From: Erinaceus europaeus
Lineage: Eukaryota > Chordata > Mammalia > Eulipotyphla > Erinaceidae
Assembly (NCBI RefSeq): GCF_950295315.1
Contig: NC_080181.1
Span: 32,306,480 to 32,370,479, forward strand
DNA length: 64,000 nt
Reading direction: 5' to 3'
Below the pieces are notes generated by a model. The model was not told where the DNA came from and did not search any database. It saw only the letters and a list, made by a program, of their open reading frames with translations. Below are positions 9,953 to 19,756 of the stretch, in pieces. The position numbers and the translations under genes were made by a program. The stretch's first letter is position 1. The number at the start of each line of letters is the position of its first letter.

Positions 9953-10232
9953 ATTTATTTATTTATTTATTCATTCCCTTTTGTTGCCTTTGTTCTTTTT
10001 TATTGTTGTAGCTATTATTGATGCCATTGTTGCTGGACAGGACAGAGAGAAATGGAGAGAGGAGGGGAAGACAGAAAGAGGGAGAGAAAGATAGACACCT
10101 GCAGACTGGCTTTACCGCATGTGAGGTGACTTCCCTGCAGGTGGGGAGCCGGGGGCTTGAACTGGGATCCTTCGGCCGGTCCTTGAGCTTTGCGCCACAT
10201 GTGCTTAACCTGCTGATCTACCACGCGACTCC
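9953..10232 (-). mobile_element. class A SINE
   Basis: The tail complement (TTTATTTATTTATTTATTCA) is at the left and the head complement CCACGCGACTCC at the right. The B-box complement is GGGGGCTTGAACTGGGATCC. CAGTTACATGCTT at 9940-9952 and 10233-10245 is a perfect 13-bp target duplication. Confidence 0.95.
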
Positions 10233-10548
10233 CAGTTACATGCTTGCTTCTCCCATGAGACACCAAGATGGCAGAGACAAGGGGTGGTGATATCTTCACA
10301 TCCATGATCCCTTTAGTACCCACCACAGAGTAGATACTCACTTCAAAGAATTGATTTGAAAGAACTTTCAGTTTCTTTAACCAAGATAAGCCATACTTAG
10401 CAATTACCTAATAAGGAAGGCAGCATTGTGATGTATTTAATACCATTTACATATTTATACAGGAAAATGCTGAAGCATCTGCTATTATTGATGAGGAGAA
10501 TAAAGGGAAATTTGCAGTGGTGTTACATAAATTAAAGAACCATCTCAG

Positions 10549-10770
10549 GGCCTGGTGGTGGCGCACCTAGTTGAGCACAGGTATTACAGTGCTCAAGGAC
10601 CCGTGTTTGAGCCCCTGGTCCCCACCTGCAAGGGGGAAAGCTTTGGAAGTGGTGAAGCAGTGCTGCAGGTGTCTTTTTGCCTGTCTTCCTCTCTGTCCCC
10701 TCTTTTCCTCTCAATTTCTGGCTGTCTCTATCCAATAAATAAAGGTAATACATTTTTTTTTAAAAAAAAA
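10549..10770 (+). mobile_element. class B SINE
   Basis: GGCCTGGTGGTGGCGCACCT head, TTTGAGCCCCTGGTCCCCAC at the B box, tail TCTATCCAATAAATAAAGG. Confidence 0.92.
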
Positions 10771-10829
10771 ACACCTTTATGTTACAGAATATTTACAATC
10801 TGGGCAAATCTCTAAATATACATCAGATA

Positions 10830-11350
10830 GAAATTCTACATCGGATAGAAATTAGATGAATGAAAAAGACTTACAGTGTCCTACTGTAAGCCTAACCTGA
10901 GAATGAAATGTCAAAAGGGCAGGCAGCCTTGATGCTGCACACTGAATTTAAAGTAGTCAAGGAAGCTGGTTGTGTTGTTTCATTAATCTGTCAGTTTGTC
11001 TAAAATCTAACTCAGCTCTTTCCTGCTGCTGTTGGAATCTCGCTTCTCTCTATTCAGCTCCGCAGAGAGAACAGAGGATAGTTAATGATCCCCCTCTGTA
11101 CATTTTCAGAAGATAGTGGAAAACAGTGCCAGAAAAAGACTTTTAATAATATATTTCAAATATGCAGATCCGAAGGTGATAATTCAAGTGCAGCTCTAAG
11201 ATTTTTTCAAATACCTTATTCCATCTGCTTTGCTCTGATGGTTTCTATGACCACATTTTCATTTTCTAAATCTGGAATTAGTAGAATCCACTTGAAAAGA
11301 GATATTACAGTCAAACAATTTTCTCAATTCGAAGTGTAATTATTCTCCCC
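10830..11350. other. AT-rich unique block, candidate conserved noncoding sequence
   Basis: About 500 bases contain no repeat, microsatellite or long frame. The sequence includes AT-rich motifs such as TTTTAATAATATATTTCAAA and ATTTCAAATATGCAGA. The composition is like that of tetrapod conserved noncoding elements, but conservation cannot be judged from one sequence. The 84-residue open frame from 11085 has no recognised domain. Confidence 0.3.
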
Positions 11351-11719
11351 ACCCCACCCCTCGCCCAGTTTTAAAAGCCTAACATAAAATGTGATTTTTT
11401 TTTTAACTTTACAAGGGACATCAACTTTTTTATGGCTCCATTTTTTCTCCCTCTCCATGCTTCTTGCAACTCAGAGAGCATTATAAATAGGGGAAGAAAA
11501 TGCAGATAAGTTCAATTTCCACTTTATAATAATAAAAAAATTATTGTTTAATGGTATCTTTGTGCCATTACCTTGCGTGCATGTAAGGATTATGCCAAAC
11601 GACCTGCCTTTGTTGTTTCATCTAGAAGTAAGAGGAGCTCAGGATACTGGGGTCCCATCCTCCCTTCCACCACCTGTGACCCCCATTTCCTGACATAGGG
11701 CTCCGGTTTTCTTCTTTCC
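11351..11719. other. unique non-coding stretch
   Basis: A T-rich run and AT-rich DNA. No repeat or gene recognised. Confidence 0.45.
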
Positions 11720-12015
11720 TTTTTTTTTTTCCTCCAGGGTTATCACCGGGGCTGGGTGCCTGCACTATATCAATCCACTGCTCCTGGAGGCGATTTTTTC
11801 CATTTTGTTGCCATTACTGTTATTGCCGTTGTTGGATAGGACAAAGAGAAATTGAGAAGTCATAGAGGGAGAGAGAAAGATAGACCTGCTTCACCGTTTG
11901 TGAAGTGATCCCCCTGCAGAGGGAGAGCAGGGGGCTTGAACCAGGATCCTTAGGCTAGTCCTTGCGCTTTGCGCCATGTGTGCTTAAGCTGGTGCGCCAC
12001 GACCTGAACCCCCCC
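11720..12015 (-). mobile_element. class A SINE, long form
   Basis: The 3' module complement CCAGGGTTATCACCGGGGCT starts near 11738. TCCACTGCTCCTGGAGGCGA, a GTTGGATAGGACAAAGAGAA strip, the B-box complement GGGGGCTTGAACCAGGATCC and the head complement TGCTTAAGCTGGTGCGCCAC follow in order. Confidence 0.9.
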
Positions 12016-12019
12016 TTCA

Positions 12020-12234
12020 TAAAAAAAAAATCTTTATTTATGTACTTATTGGATAGAGACAGAAAGAAAGAAATTGATAGGGAAGGGGGAACTAGAGAGA
12101 GAGAGAGAAATACACCTGTAGTACTGCTTCACTGTTCCTGAAGCTTCCTAGCCACAGATGGGGGGGGGCTTGCACCCAGATTCTTGCACATGGTAACCTG
12201 TGTACCCTACTAGTTGTGCCACCACCTGGACCCA
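12020..12234 (-). mobile_element. class B SINE
   Basis: Tail complement TCTTTATTTATGTACTTATT, purine strip, CTGCTTCACTGTTCCTGAAG and head complement TTGTGCCACCACCTGGACCC. It abuts the preceding class A element with the same orientation. Confidence 0.9.
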
Positions 12235-12284
12235 TTCATTTATTTATGCTGTGAAAGTGTTAGCCTCTTTTTACTTATTATATT

Positions 12285-12600
12285 ATTATTATTGACACCA
12301 GGGTTACTGCTAGGATTCGGTGACGAATCCATCACTCCTAGTGGACATTTTTTCTTTTATTTTTATTATGATTATAAGGCAGAAAGAAATTGAAAGAGGA
12401 GGAGGAAGATAGGGAGGGAGAGAGAAAGAGAGATGGTAGCAAGGGTTCTCTGCTCATGAAGCTTTCCTTGAGCGGGTGGGTCCGTGTGCCTGGTGATGAA
12501 TGCATCCAACCAGGGGTCCCCACCCTGCCCCCCCACCCCACCTCAACCAGGGGTGCCCCCACCCTGCCTTGCCCTGCTCCACACCCAGACCCCACAGCTC
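12285..12600 (-). mobile_element. diverged class B SINE, long form, with head replaced by a C-rich duplication
   Basis: The 3' module complement (CACCAGGGTTACTGCTAGGA) and purine strip (AGGCAGAAAGAAATTGAAAG) are clear, then GCTCATGAAGCTTTCCTTGA. Beyond that, the expected head is replaced by two similar units beginning AACCAGGGGT and ending CCCACCCTGCC. The right end is uncertain. Confidence 0.6.
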
Positions 12601-12784
12601 TTGATGAACTAAGTCTAAACTGTTTGTGAGCTTGCTTCCAAATCAAAACCCTTCTGGATGTGACATTAACCCTCCAACCTAAGTAGACACTTGAACCTGC
12701 CTCAGATGAGACTGCTCTCGGAGTCAGGCATCAAAATCACAAACACCGTGAGGAGTGTTTGAGAGCCTCAGGGGTTCAAACCTA
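12601..12784. other. unique stretch
   Basis: Nothing recognised; it runs into a MIR-like segment. Confidence 0.4.
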
Positions 12785-12865
12785 TAATTTAACACAGGGT
12801 GAACTTGTGACCCCGAGAGGTTAAGTGACTGCGTAACTGGTTAGCAGGGAGCTCAAGCTCTCCTC
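12785..12865 (-). mobile_element. MIR remnant
   Basis: CCCGAGAGGTTAAGTGACTG followed by GGTTAGCAGGGAGCTCAAGC matches the antisense core of the ancient mammalian SINE MIR ('gaggttaagtaacttgcccaaggtcac...gctagtaagtggcagagc'). Confidence 0.5.
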
Positions 12866-13195
12866 GCCTCGCCCTGCGGCAGCTTCTATTTCTGCTTCGG
12901 CGTTTTCATTCCATTTACTAACAATTTCCAAGCTGTGCTCTTTTTTTTTTTTTTTTAAATAGCAATTTGTAGGACTATGTTAATAGGTATTTAAATGAAG
13001 AGGGGGAGAAACGTGTTGTGGGCCAAATAAATGTGTAAAAACACCAGCTTAACCCAGTGTTTTATAAATTTACTTAATAGGTCTATTTACTTGTAGGCCT
13101 CTTGGAGAGGTGAGAACGTTCACTTTGGCAGCTCCCCAGGGGAGAGAGAGATGTTATATACTGTTTGGCCAACATATCTGACTGTAAACCATCAC
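12866..13195. other. unique AT-rich stretch
   Basis: It contains a T run (12941-12956), AATAGGTATTTAAATGAAGA and TTATAAATTTACTTAATAGG. No repeat assigned. A conserved noncoding element is possible but cannot be shown. Confidence 0.35.
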
Positions 13196-13299
13196 AATTT
13201 TTTTTTTTTAGTGCAGTGAAGTGATTGACCCCAGGATCTAATGCATGTATGTGACCACTGAATCATCTCCCAGATTTAACTGTTTTCTATTTTCATGAT

Positions 13300-13306
13300 G
13301 AGAGAA

Positions 13307-13350
<44 letters not shown>
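13300..13350. repeat. (GA)n microsatellite
   Basis: AGAGAGAAAGAGAGAG leads into pure GA. Flanking sequence (CACTGCTTCATGACTTAATA, then CAGGGATCGAAC) suggests it expanded inside an old minus-strand SINE spanning about 13200-13430. Confidence 0.8.
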
Positions 13351-13353
<3 letters not shown>

Positions 13354-13451
13354 CACTGCTTCATGACTTAATATTCTCCTTGCAGCTCTCATTAGCTATC
13401 AGGGATCGAACTTAACAGTGTCATGTCTTTTCTTATATATTATTATTATTA

Positions 13452-13768
13452 CCTCCAAGGTTATCGATGGTGCTCGGTGCCTGCACTACGATTCCACTGC
13501 TCCTGGAGGCGATTTTTTTTTTTTGAATTTTTGTTGCCCTTGTTGTTATTATGGTTATTGTTGGATAGGATTGGACAGAGAAAAATGGAGAGACGAGGGG
13601 AAGAAAGCGAGAGGGAAAGAAAGACAGACACCTGCAGACCTGCTTCACTGCTTGTGAAGTAACCCCCCCCACTGTGGGTGGGGAGTGGGATCTCAAACTG
13701 GGATCCTTATGCCGGATTTTGCATTTTGCACCAGGTGTGCTCAACCCGCTGCACTACCTGCCGGCCTC
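13452..13768 (-). mobile_element. class A SINE, long form
   Basis: TCCAAGGTTATCGATGGTGC, TCCACTGCTCCTGGAGGCGA, GGATTGGACAGAGAAAAATG, ACCTGCAGACCTGCTTCACT and head complement GCTGCACTACCTGCCGGCC occur in order. The B-box complement is mutated (TCTCAAACTGGGATCC). Confidence 0.9.
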
Positions 13769-13778
13769 TGTCTTTTAA

Positions 13779-13935
13779 AATTATTATTATTATTATTTTA
13801 CCTTTTCATTTTTTCATCCTCCTGCCCTCCTTGCTTCATTCCTTCCTTCGTCTTTTCCTCCCTTCCTCCCTCCTTCCCTCCCTCCCTTCCTTCTTCTCTT
13901 CTTCCTCTCTCTTTTCCTTCTTTCTTCCTCACCCA
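13779..13935. repeat. (ATT)n then polypyrimidine (CCTT)n tract
   Basis: ATT triplets, then CCTTCCTCC/CCTCCCTTCC-type pyrimidine sequence for more than 100 bases. Confidence 0.8.
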
Positions 13936-14560
13936 TAATATTGCCTTCTTAGATGCTACTGATGAGGCAACTGTGTAAGCTCTATCAAACTGGATCTATG
14001 ATAGCACTGCAAACTATTATACTGTGTATATATAATATACATACATATCTCTATATATCTCTGTCATCTGAAAGTGGAGGAGAAGGCTGGAAATAAAATA
14101 AAAGTTCGTGGGTATAACAAAATATGTTTTAAAGTCTTGTATATATGTGAACAGTAGATGACACAAGTGACTGTGTTACCAATCTACAGAAACAGAAAAG
14201 CTTTCCCACTACAGACAAGTAATTAATCGACCAGGTAAAAGTGTGACTTTTTCTCAGGAGAACCAGTCTTTCTTCACAGGGATTTTATTTGAAAACACCC
14301 TGTTTTCTTTCATTTATTCTTAAGAGCACAGATCCTAAAGACACATAGACTTAAGTTTGAGTCACCACCCCCCCTTTTTTATTTTTGGCCTCTCACTTGA
14401 TTATTTTAGCAAGTCTCGAGAAATCATATCATTTCTATAAGTATTATGTCTTCCATACAACAGGCAAAATACAGGCACCCACAGATGAACAACTGTGCCT
14501 GGGAGGTGGAGAGGGTTGTTTCCTTAAAAAGAATGAGCTCAATATTTCTTTTCAAATATG
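13936..14560. other. unique AT-rich stretch
   Basis: (TATA)-rich bases near 14020-14065. No repeat or gene recognised. Confidence 0.4.
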
Positions 14561-14757
14561 TACTTCCATGACATTTGAGTATATGCTTAGGAGTGATACT
14601 GCTGGATCACAGGGCATTTCTGTGTTTGCTTTTTAAGTATTTCCCAAACTGTTGCCCATAGGAGCTGTACAAATTCAATAGGATATACACATCCCTGTGT
14701 TTACAACAGTATTATTCAAAAGAGCTAAAGAATAAATGCCCAATGATTGGATCAAGA

Positions 14758-14800
<43 letters not shown>

Positions 14801-14930
14801 CGCGTGTATGCAATAAAAAAAGATGAAACATCATTTAGAACAAAATGGATGGGGTTGCAGGTGATTGTGATGAGTGAAATAAGAGGTAAAAGATAACCAC
14901 TGGATAGTTTCACCTATGTGATTTTTTTTT
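14561..14930 (+). mobile_element. old L1 fragment (3' of ORF2) with TG tract
   Basis: The order GATACTGCTGGATCACAGGG, TACACATCCCTGTGTTTACA, AGCTAAAGAATAAATGCCCA, ATGATTGGATCAAGAAAG, AACAAAATGGATGGGGTTGC, AGTGAAATAAGAGG follows the end of mammalian L1 ORF2 ('aatgtccatcgacagatga...atggatggac...agtgaaataagtcag'). It is heavily decayed and carries a (TG)n/(CG)n insertion. Confidence 0.7.
14759..14808. repeat. (TG)n(CG)n tract
   Basis: Pure GT repeats end in CGCGCGCGTGCGCGTG. The tract is fully alternating purine-pyrimidine and so a strong Z-DNA candidate. Confidence 0.9.
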
Positions 14931-14932
14931 TT

Positions 14933-15082
14933 TGGCAAGTTCATTTGCCCCAGTCCCCACTTGCAGGGTGAAAGCTTTGCAAGTGGCGAAGCAGGTCTGC
15001 AGGTGTTTCTCTGTCTTTCTCCCTATCTCTGCCTCCTCTCTTAAATTCCAGCTGGCTCTATCCAATAAATAAAAATAATAGA
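14933..15082 (+). mobile_element. 5'-truncated class B SINE
   Basis: The head and most of the B box are missing. CCCCAGTCCCCACTTGCAGG, AAGCTTTGCAAGTGGCGAAG and tail CTCTATCCAATAAATAAAAA remain. A class A SINE starts directly in its tail. Confidence 0.8.
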
Positions 15083-15402
15083 GTGAGTTGGGCCTTAGTG
15101 CAGCAGGTTAAACGCGGTGGCGCAAAGCACAAGGACTGCCGTAAGGATCCTGGTTCTAGCCCCCAGCTCCCCACCTGCAGGGGGTTTGCTTCGCAGGCAG
15201 TGAAGCAGGTCTTCAGGTGTCTATCTTTCTCTCCCCCTATCTGTCTCTCCCTCCTTTCTCCATTTCTCTCTGTCCTAGGCAACAACAATGACATCAACAA
15301 CAGCAATAATAATTACAACAATTACAACAACAATAATAACTACAACAGTTACAATAACAAGGGCAACAGAAGGAAATAAATAAATAAATATTTAAAAAAC
15401 TA
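15083..15402 (+). mobile_element. class A SINE
   Basis: Head GAGTTGGGCCTTAGTGCAGC, body GCGGTGGCGCAAAGCACAAGG, mutated B box GGTTCTAGCCCCCAGC. A long region of AACAACAATAATAACTAC-type repeats precedes the AATAAATA tail. Confidence 0.92.
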
Positions 15403-15599
15403 CGAACACAGAATGATATAGCTACTCATTATCATAGATTATCATTGGAATGATCTTTATAATTGGCACCTCTTATAAAACAAGACTGATGACTGATCAA
15501 GTTTTCATTTTTTTAAAGGTTTTCATGTTTTAATAAATAAAGTCAAGCACTATAGTTTACTCCCGAAAAAAAATCAAAGCAAGTGATATCAATCATATA
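15403..15599. other. unassigned AT-rich stretch
   Basis: CACAGAATGATATAGCTACT just after the SINE could be the remainder of the interrupted L1. Nothing firm is seen. Confidence 0.35.
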
Positions 15600-16132
15600 T
15601 CACAGCAATAAAAAAACCAACTCCAAAAGTTCCCACACGAAGGCTCATATTAAGTAATGTGGCTTCTGGGTGAACCCGCTTATATGCATCGATTGCCAAA
15701 TGTATCACCATGTAATGGAACGACCTGACCTGCTATATAGAATTGTTGGATTTAACTCAATTAGATTTTGAAGGACAAGTGCCAACATAAAAAAAAAAAA
15801 GAGCAGCTGAACTTGAGCCATTCTTTCTGATAATTGTAAGCGGACAGGACCAGTTGCCTATTGAGATCATTGCTACTGTGTGACAGGTATAAATATCAGA
15901 CAACATCTGGAAATGTGTCAAATAAGCATACATTCTGCCAGAAGAGGGAATCGGAGCTTATTTTGAGCAAGTCGTATATTTTAACCACAGTAGTATCATC
16001 TCCCAAGGTAAAGCTTTTGAAGAGAATGTTACTTACCTAGAGAGATGAGTTACATTATTTTTTTGTAAAATGCTCCATATTCATTCTATACTCCTTATTA
16101 ATTAGAAATGCCTGCAGGGCTAAGTATTAATT
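15600..16132. other. candidate conserved noncoding element with homeodomain-type motifs
   Basis: There are no repeats, microsatellites or usable frames over about 530 bases. The 3' part is dense in TAAT cores: CTTATTAATTAGAAATG and AGTATTAATTGCATTAATTA at about 16095-16145. This style resembles developmental enhancers; it is inference from composition and motif density only. Confidence 0.3.
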
Positions 16133-16290
16133 GCATTAATTAATGAATTCACTCACTTGTTTGGAGATACTGACTGAACACTATCAGGCAAGAACAACAT
16201 TCTCCATGCTGAAAGCAAAACAGAAGGCTTCTGATAATTCCCTTGCTCTCTGAAGGCACATAATCTAGCTGTTGTGAGACTTGCATAGTT
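16133..16290 (-). mobile_element. possible L2 remnant
   Basis: TTCACTCACTTGTTTGGAGA, GACTGAACACTATCAGGCAA and CCCTTGCTCTCTGAAGGCAC then AATCTAGCTG follow the order of the antisense L2 3' end ('attcattca...gagcacctactatgtgcc...ccttaaggagcttacagtcta'). Confidence 0.45.
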
Positions 16291-16439
16291 GAATTCATTA
16301 ATAAATAAGGAAGAATATGATTAAGTGTCTAATAAATGAAACATACAACTACTTATGGAGGTTTTGAAAATGGGATAAAATTGAAACTAAAGCTATCTGA
16401 GAAGGCTTTGTTGGGAAGTGAAGACTTAACTGATCCCTT

Positions 16440-16555
16440 CCCTTAAAGAAACCTGATGCTGACCCCATGCTCATAGCTGCTTGCTTGTCAATAGCTGAAA
16501 TAGGGAAGCAATTTAAATGTCCATCAACAGAACACTGGATAAAGCATTTATGGGG
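16440..16555 (+). mobile_element. L1 fragment, part 1
   Basis: CATAGCTGCTTGCTTGTCAA and AAATGTCCATCAACAGAACA match the region after L1 ORF2 ('ttcatagcagc...aatgtccatcaacagatga'). It is split by two SINE insertions and continues at 16716 and 17119. Confidence 0.8.
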
Positions 16556-16715
16556 CATGTGGTCCTGGAGGTGGTGCAGTGGATAAGGCACTGGATTCTC
16601 AAGCATGAGATCCCGAGTTCTATTCCCAGCAGCACATGTGCCAGAGTGAGGTCTGGTTCTTTCTCTTCTCTTGTTATCTTTCTCATTAACAAATAAATAA
16701 GTAAAATATTCAAAA
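16556..16715 (+). mobile_element. class C tRNA-derived SINE inserted in L1
   Basis: Head CTGGAGGTGGTGCAGTGGAT then AAGGCACTGGATTCTCAAGC; B box GAGTTCTATTCCCAGCAGC; tail AACAAATAAATAAGTAAAAT. It looks like a tRNA (GGTGCAGTGGATAAGGC, TTCTCAAGCATGAG anticodon arm). Host L1 flanks repeat imperfectly (AGCATTTATGGGG / AGAATTTATGGACG). Confidence 0.85.
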
Positions 16716-16773
16716 AAGAATTTATGGACGTAAACTTAATGGAGTAGTACTCAACAATCAAAAACAACGATAT
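16716..16773 (+). mobile_element. L1 fragment, part 2
   Basis: ATGGAGTAGTACTCAACAAT corresponds to the L1 motif 'atggaatactactcagcaat'. It lies between two SINEs. Confidence 0.75.
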
Positions 16774-17078
16774 CGAGAGTCCGGCGGTAGCTCAGCAGGT
16801 TAAGCACACAGTGTGAAGTGCAAAGACCAGTGCAAGGATCCCGGTTTGAGCCCCCGGCTCCCCACCTGCAGGGGAGTTGCTTCACAGGTGGTGAAGCAGG
16901 TCTGCAGGTGTCTATCTTTCTCTCCCCGTTTCTGTCTTCCTCTCCTCTCTCCATTTCTCTCTGTCCTATCCAACAAACAACAACAATAATAATATCATCA
17001 ACAACAATGGGGAAAAGTGTCCAGCAGGAGCAATAGACCCTTATTGTAGGCACCAAGCCACAGCGATAATCCTGGAGG

Positions 17079-17112
<34 letters not shown>

Positions 17113-17118
17113 AGAAAG
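16774..17118 (+). mobile_element. class A SINE, long form, inserted in L1
   Basis: Head GAGAGTCCGGCGGTAGCTCA, B box GGTTTGAGCCCCCGGC, CCTATCCAACAAACAACAAC strip, then the 3' module with CACCAAGCCACAGCGATAAT and CCTGGAGGCAAAAAA followed by a poly(A) and A/G-rich tail. Confidence 0.92.
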
Positions 17119-17420
17119 TGATATTGTTTCCTTTAGGAAATACTAGATGGAACTAGGAGTGATTATGCCTAGTGAAGTAAATAAGAATGTAAAAGACTAG
17201 ATGGTTCCACTTATCTACGGACTATACACAGTAGAATTACATGACTTGAAAAAAAAAAATAGCCATCTTGTTCTAAGACCTTAGGAAAACTGTGGTGGTT
17301 ATTATTGAGGGGTGGGAGTGGGGGTGGGGGAGCAGAACTTTGGTAGTGGGAGTGGTAAGAAACTATAGCTCTAACACCTTATAGTCTTATAAATCACTAA
17401 TAAGTTTTTTTAAAGAAAAG
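17119..17420 (+). mobile_element. L1 fragment, part 3 (3' end)
   Basis: AATACTAGATGGAACTAGGA, GCCTAGTGAAGTAAATAAGA and TTCCACTTATCTACGGACTA follow the L1 order ('agcaacatggatggacctag...agtgaagtaagtcag...atgtggaatct'). The last 120 bases are a G-rich 3' UTR-like stretch. Confidence 0.75.
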
Positions 17421-17540
17421 AACCTAGTACTTTATGTGTAGATAGAAACATTGGAGAAAGAAGATCAAGGATGAAATTGTAGGGTAGGAAGTTTTTGTGG
17501 AGACCTGCAATCTGAAATTTACTTTCCATGACTTGGTAAA

Positions 17541-17662
17541 CAGATATTTATTGAGCACAGGGCATGTTGGCAGGTATTGTGGTTTTAAGTGCTGGGAACA
17601 GAAAGATAAGTAAAAATTAGCAGGGTAGTTGTCTTTATGGAGCTCACATTCTCTTGGGTGGG
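17541..17662 (-). mobile_element. L2 3'-end remnant
   Basis: CAGATATTTATTGAGCACAG, TTTAAGTGCTGGGAACAGAA and TTTATGGAGCTCACATTCTC align in order with the complement of the ancient LINE L2 3' end. Confidence 0.7.
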
Positions 17663-17699
17663 GGGTGGGTACAATACTGATTTTTTAAAAAATCACCCT

Positions 17700-17862
17700 T
17701 AGGGCTAGGGAGGCAGCATAATGTTTATGCAAAAGACTCTCTTGGCTGAGGCTCTGAGGTCCCAGGCTCAATCCCCAGCACCTGCATAAACCAGAGTTGA
17801 GCAGTGCTCTGGCATTTCTCTCTGTATTTCTCTTTCTTTAAACTAAACTAAAATTTAAAAAA
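17700..17862 (+). mobile_element. class D SINE
   Basis: GGGCTAGGGAGGCAGCATAA head, TTGGCTGAGGCTCTGAGGTC, CCAGGCTCAATCCCCAGCAC at the B box, GAGTTGAGCAGTGCTCTGGC, then TC-rich and A-rich tail. Confidence 0.8.
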
Positions 17863-17970
17863 AAGATAAGATTTAAAATATCACTCTTAAATATTGTCAA
17901 GAGCTTCTTCCCTAGGTACACTTTAGTCAGTCCTTCTGAGTTTGTTTTTCTCTGTCAGGCCTCATTTCTC

Positions 17971-17990
17971 TCTCTCTCTCTCTCTCTCTC
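17971..17990. repeat. (TC)n tract
   Basis: A short pure TC run that precedes a minus-strand class D SINE. Confidence 0.8.
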
Positions 17991-17991
17991 T

Positions 17992-18162
17992 TTAATATTT
18001 TATGTATGTTAATTGGAGAGCTACAGAGAAAAAGAGGCATACCCACAGAGACCAGAGCACTGTTCAGCTATGGTTTATGATGGTACTGGCGATTGAACCT
18101 GGGATCTCAGAGCTTCAGATATTAAGTTTTTTTCATAGCCATTATAGTAGCATCCCAGGCCA
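17992..18162 (-). mobile_element. class D SINE
   Basis: Complementary landmarks: AGACCAGAGCACTGTTCAGC, GGCGATTGAACCTGGGATCT (B box), CAGAGCTTCAGATATTAAG and head complement CATTATAGTAGCATCCCAGG. Confidence 0.85.
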
Positions 18163-18199
18163 CCTGCCCTCATTTTTGACCTTCTAGAAGGCCTCATTT

Positions 18200-18487
18200 A
18201 AAAATAAATTTATTTATTTATTCCCTCTTTGTTGCCTTTGTTTTATTGTTGTAGTTATTATTGTTGTTGTTATTAATATTGTTGTTGTTGGATAGGACAG
18301 AGAGAAATGGAGAGAGGAGGGGAAGACAGAGAGGAGGAGAGAAAGACAGACACCTGCAGACCTGCTTCACCGCTTGTGAAGCAACTCCCCTACAGGTGGG
18401 GAGCCTGGGGCTCGAACTGGGATCCTTAAGCCGGTCCCTGTGCTTTGCGCCATGTGCGCTTAACCTGTTGAGCTACCACCGACTCCC
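18200..18487 (-). mobile_element. class A SINE
   Basis: Tail complement AAATTTATTTATTTATTCCC at left; B-box complement GGGGCTCGAACTGGGATCC; head complement GAGCTACCACCGACTCCC. Flanks AAGGCCTCATTT (18188) and AAGGCCTCACTT (18488) are a 12-bp duplication with one mismatch. Confidence 0.95.
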
Positions 18488-18547
18488 AAGGCCTCACTTT
18501 TGACCTTTTACTAGAATTTCATTAGATTGTGAAAAATCTATGCTGTT

Positions 18548-18670
18548 TTTTGTTTGTTTTCTTTTTCTTTCCAGAGCACAAATCAATACTGGTGTATGAT
18601 GGTGCTAGGGATAGAACTTGAGAGCTCAGAGCCTCAGGCTTGAAAATCATTTGCATGACCATTGCTGATT
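18548..18670 (-). mobile_element. class D SINE fragment
   Basis: CCAGAGCACAAATCAATACT, GGTGCTAGGGATAGAACTTG and CTCAGAGCCTCAGGCTTG recall the class D body; the head is lost. Confidence 0.65.
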
Positions 18671-18689
18671 CCTGTTGTTTTGAAAAGTA

Positions 18690-18905
18690 TCCAGGGTCTG
18701 GTGCCTGGGATGAGGTTATGCACCTGGTAGAGCTCACACTTTAAACTTTACAATATGGGAAGTTCCAGGTTCAAGTCCCACTCCCTACCTGCAGGAGGAA
18801 AGCTTCACCACGTGAAGCTATACAGCAGATGCTTCTCTTCTTTTCTCCCTCTCCCTTTCCCCTCTCAATTTCTCTCACTCTTTATATAGAAAAAAGAGTT
18901 AAAAA
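18690..18905 (+). mobile_element. class B SINE, diverged
   Basis: TTATGCACCTGGTAGAGCTC head region, CCAGGTTCAAGTCCCACTCC B box, GGAGGAAAGCTTCACCACGT body and TC-rich tail. Confidence 0.8.
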
Positions 18906-18959
18906 TAATTTAAAAAGAAGTATCTTGTTTAATGTTTTCTTTTTAATGAAATATATATT

Positions 18960-19162
18960 GTGGGCCAGGTGGTGATACACCTAGCTGAGTGCACACATTA
19001 ACAGTGCACAAGGACCTGGGTTCAAGTTCCCAGTTGCCATATTCAGGGGAGTAGTGTCACAAGTGGTGAAGTTGTTTCTCTTTCTCTCTACCTCACTATT
19101 CCCCCTCTTTTATTTTTTAGTCCTTGTCTCTATCCAAAATAAGTAAATAAATAAATAAAGTA
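18960..19162 (+). mobile_element. class B SINE
   Basis: TGGGCCAGGTGGTGATACAC head, ACCTGGGTTCAAGTTCCCAG B box, CACAAGTGGTGAAG, tail AAGTAAATAAATAAATAAAG. Confidence 0.88.
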
Positions 19163-19750
19163 TTAAAACCCAAAATAGAAATTTTAGCAGTAATTTTTTG
19201 TGAATAGAGTGGTGGTTGGGCCATAATCCTACAGGATAAGGAGAAACAAGGAAGACAGTCAGATGTTTCCGGATGGTGTTTTGTACATTGGTAGAGACTG
19301 AACTGAATGTACACTAGGCATCTCAGTAGACTGCTAGCCATTGCCTGTAGGAGGCAGCACCTTCAAGCTTGTGCCATTATACTCTATGATGTTCATACGA
19401 TGACAAAATCACTGGACATCTTTATCAATATACAACCCAGGCTTATGCTGGAAGTTTCCAGAGGAAGTGGATATTCTCGTGGCAAGTCTGAAGAACTAGG
19501 AGAAATGTGAATTTGTTAGTGGCAGGAGACACTAAGAGAAGTGCTAAGTCCCTTCACAGTCATCCCAAACTCAACACTTCCCCATATGAGTTCCACATTT
19601 CTCTTCTTTCCAATTTTCATTTTATGCCTTCTGTGTCTGAACCACATGTAGCTTCTTTCTCTTAAAATCCCAAAGATGCATGGACTGTTTTCCTCCTTGC
19701 TGTCTCTGCCATCAGTCATCATAGTTTAGGATAGTTTAGATTCCCATTAG
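19163..19750. other. unique non-coding stretch
   Basis: Nothing recognised over about 590 bases. Confidence 0.45.
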
Positions 19751-19756
19751 ACATTT

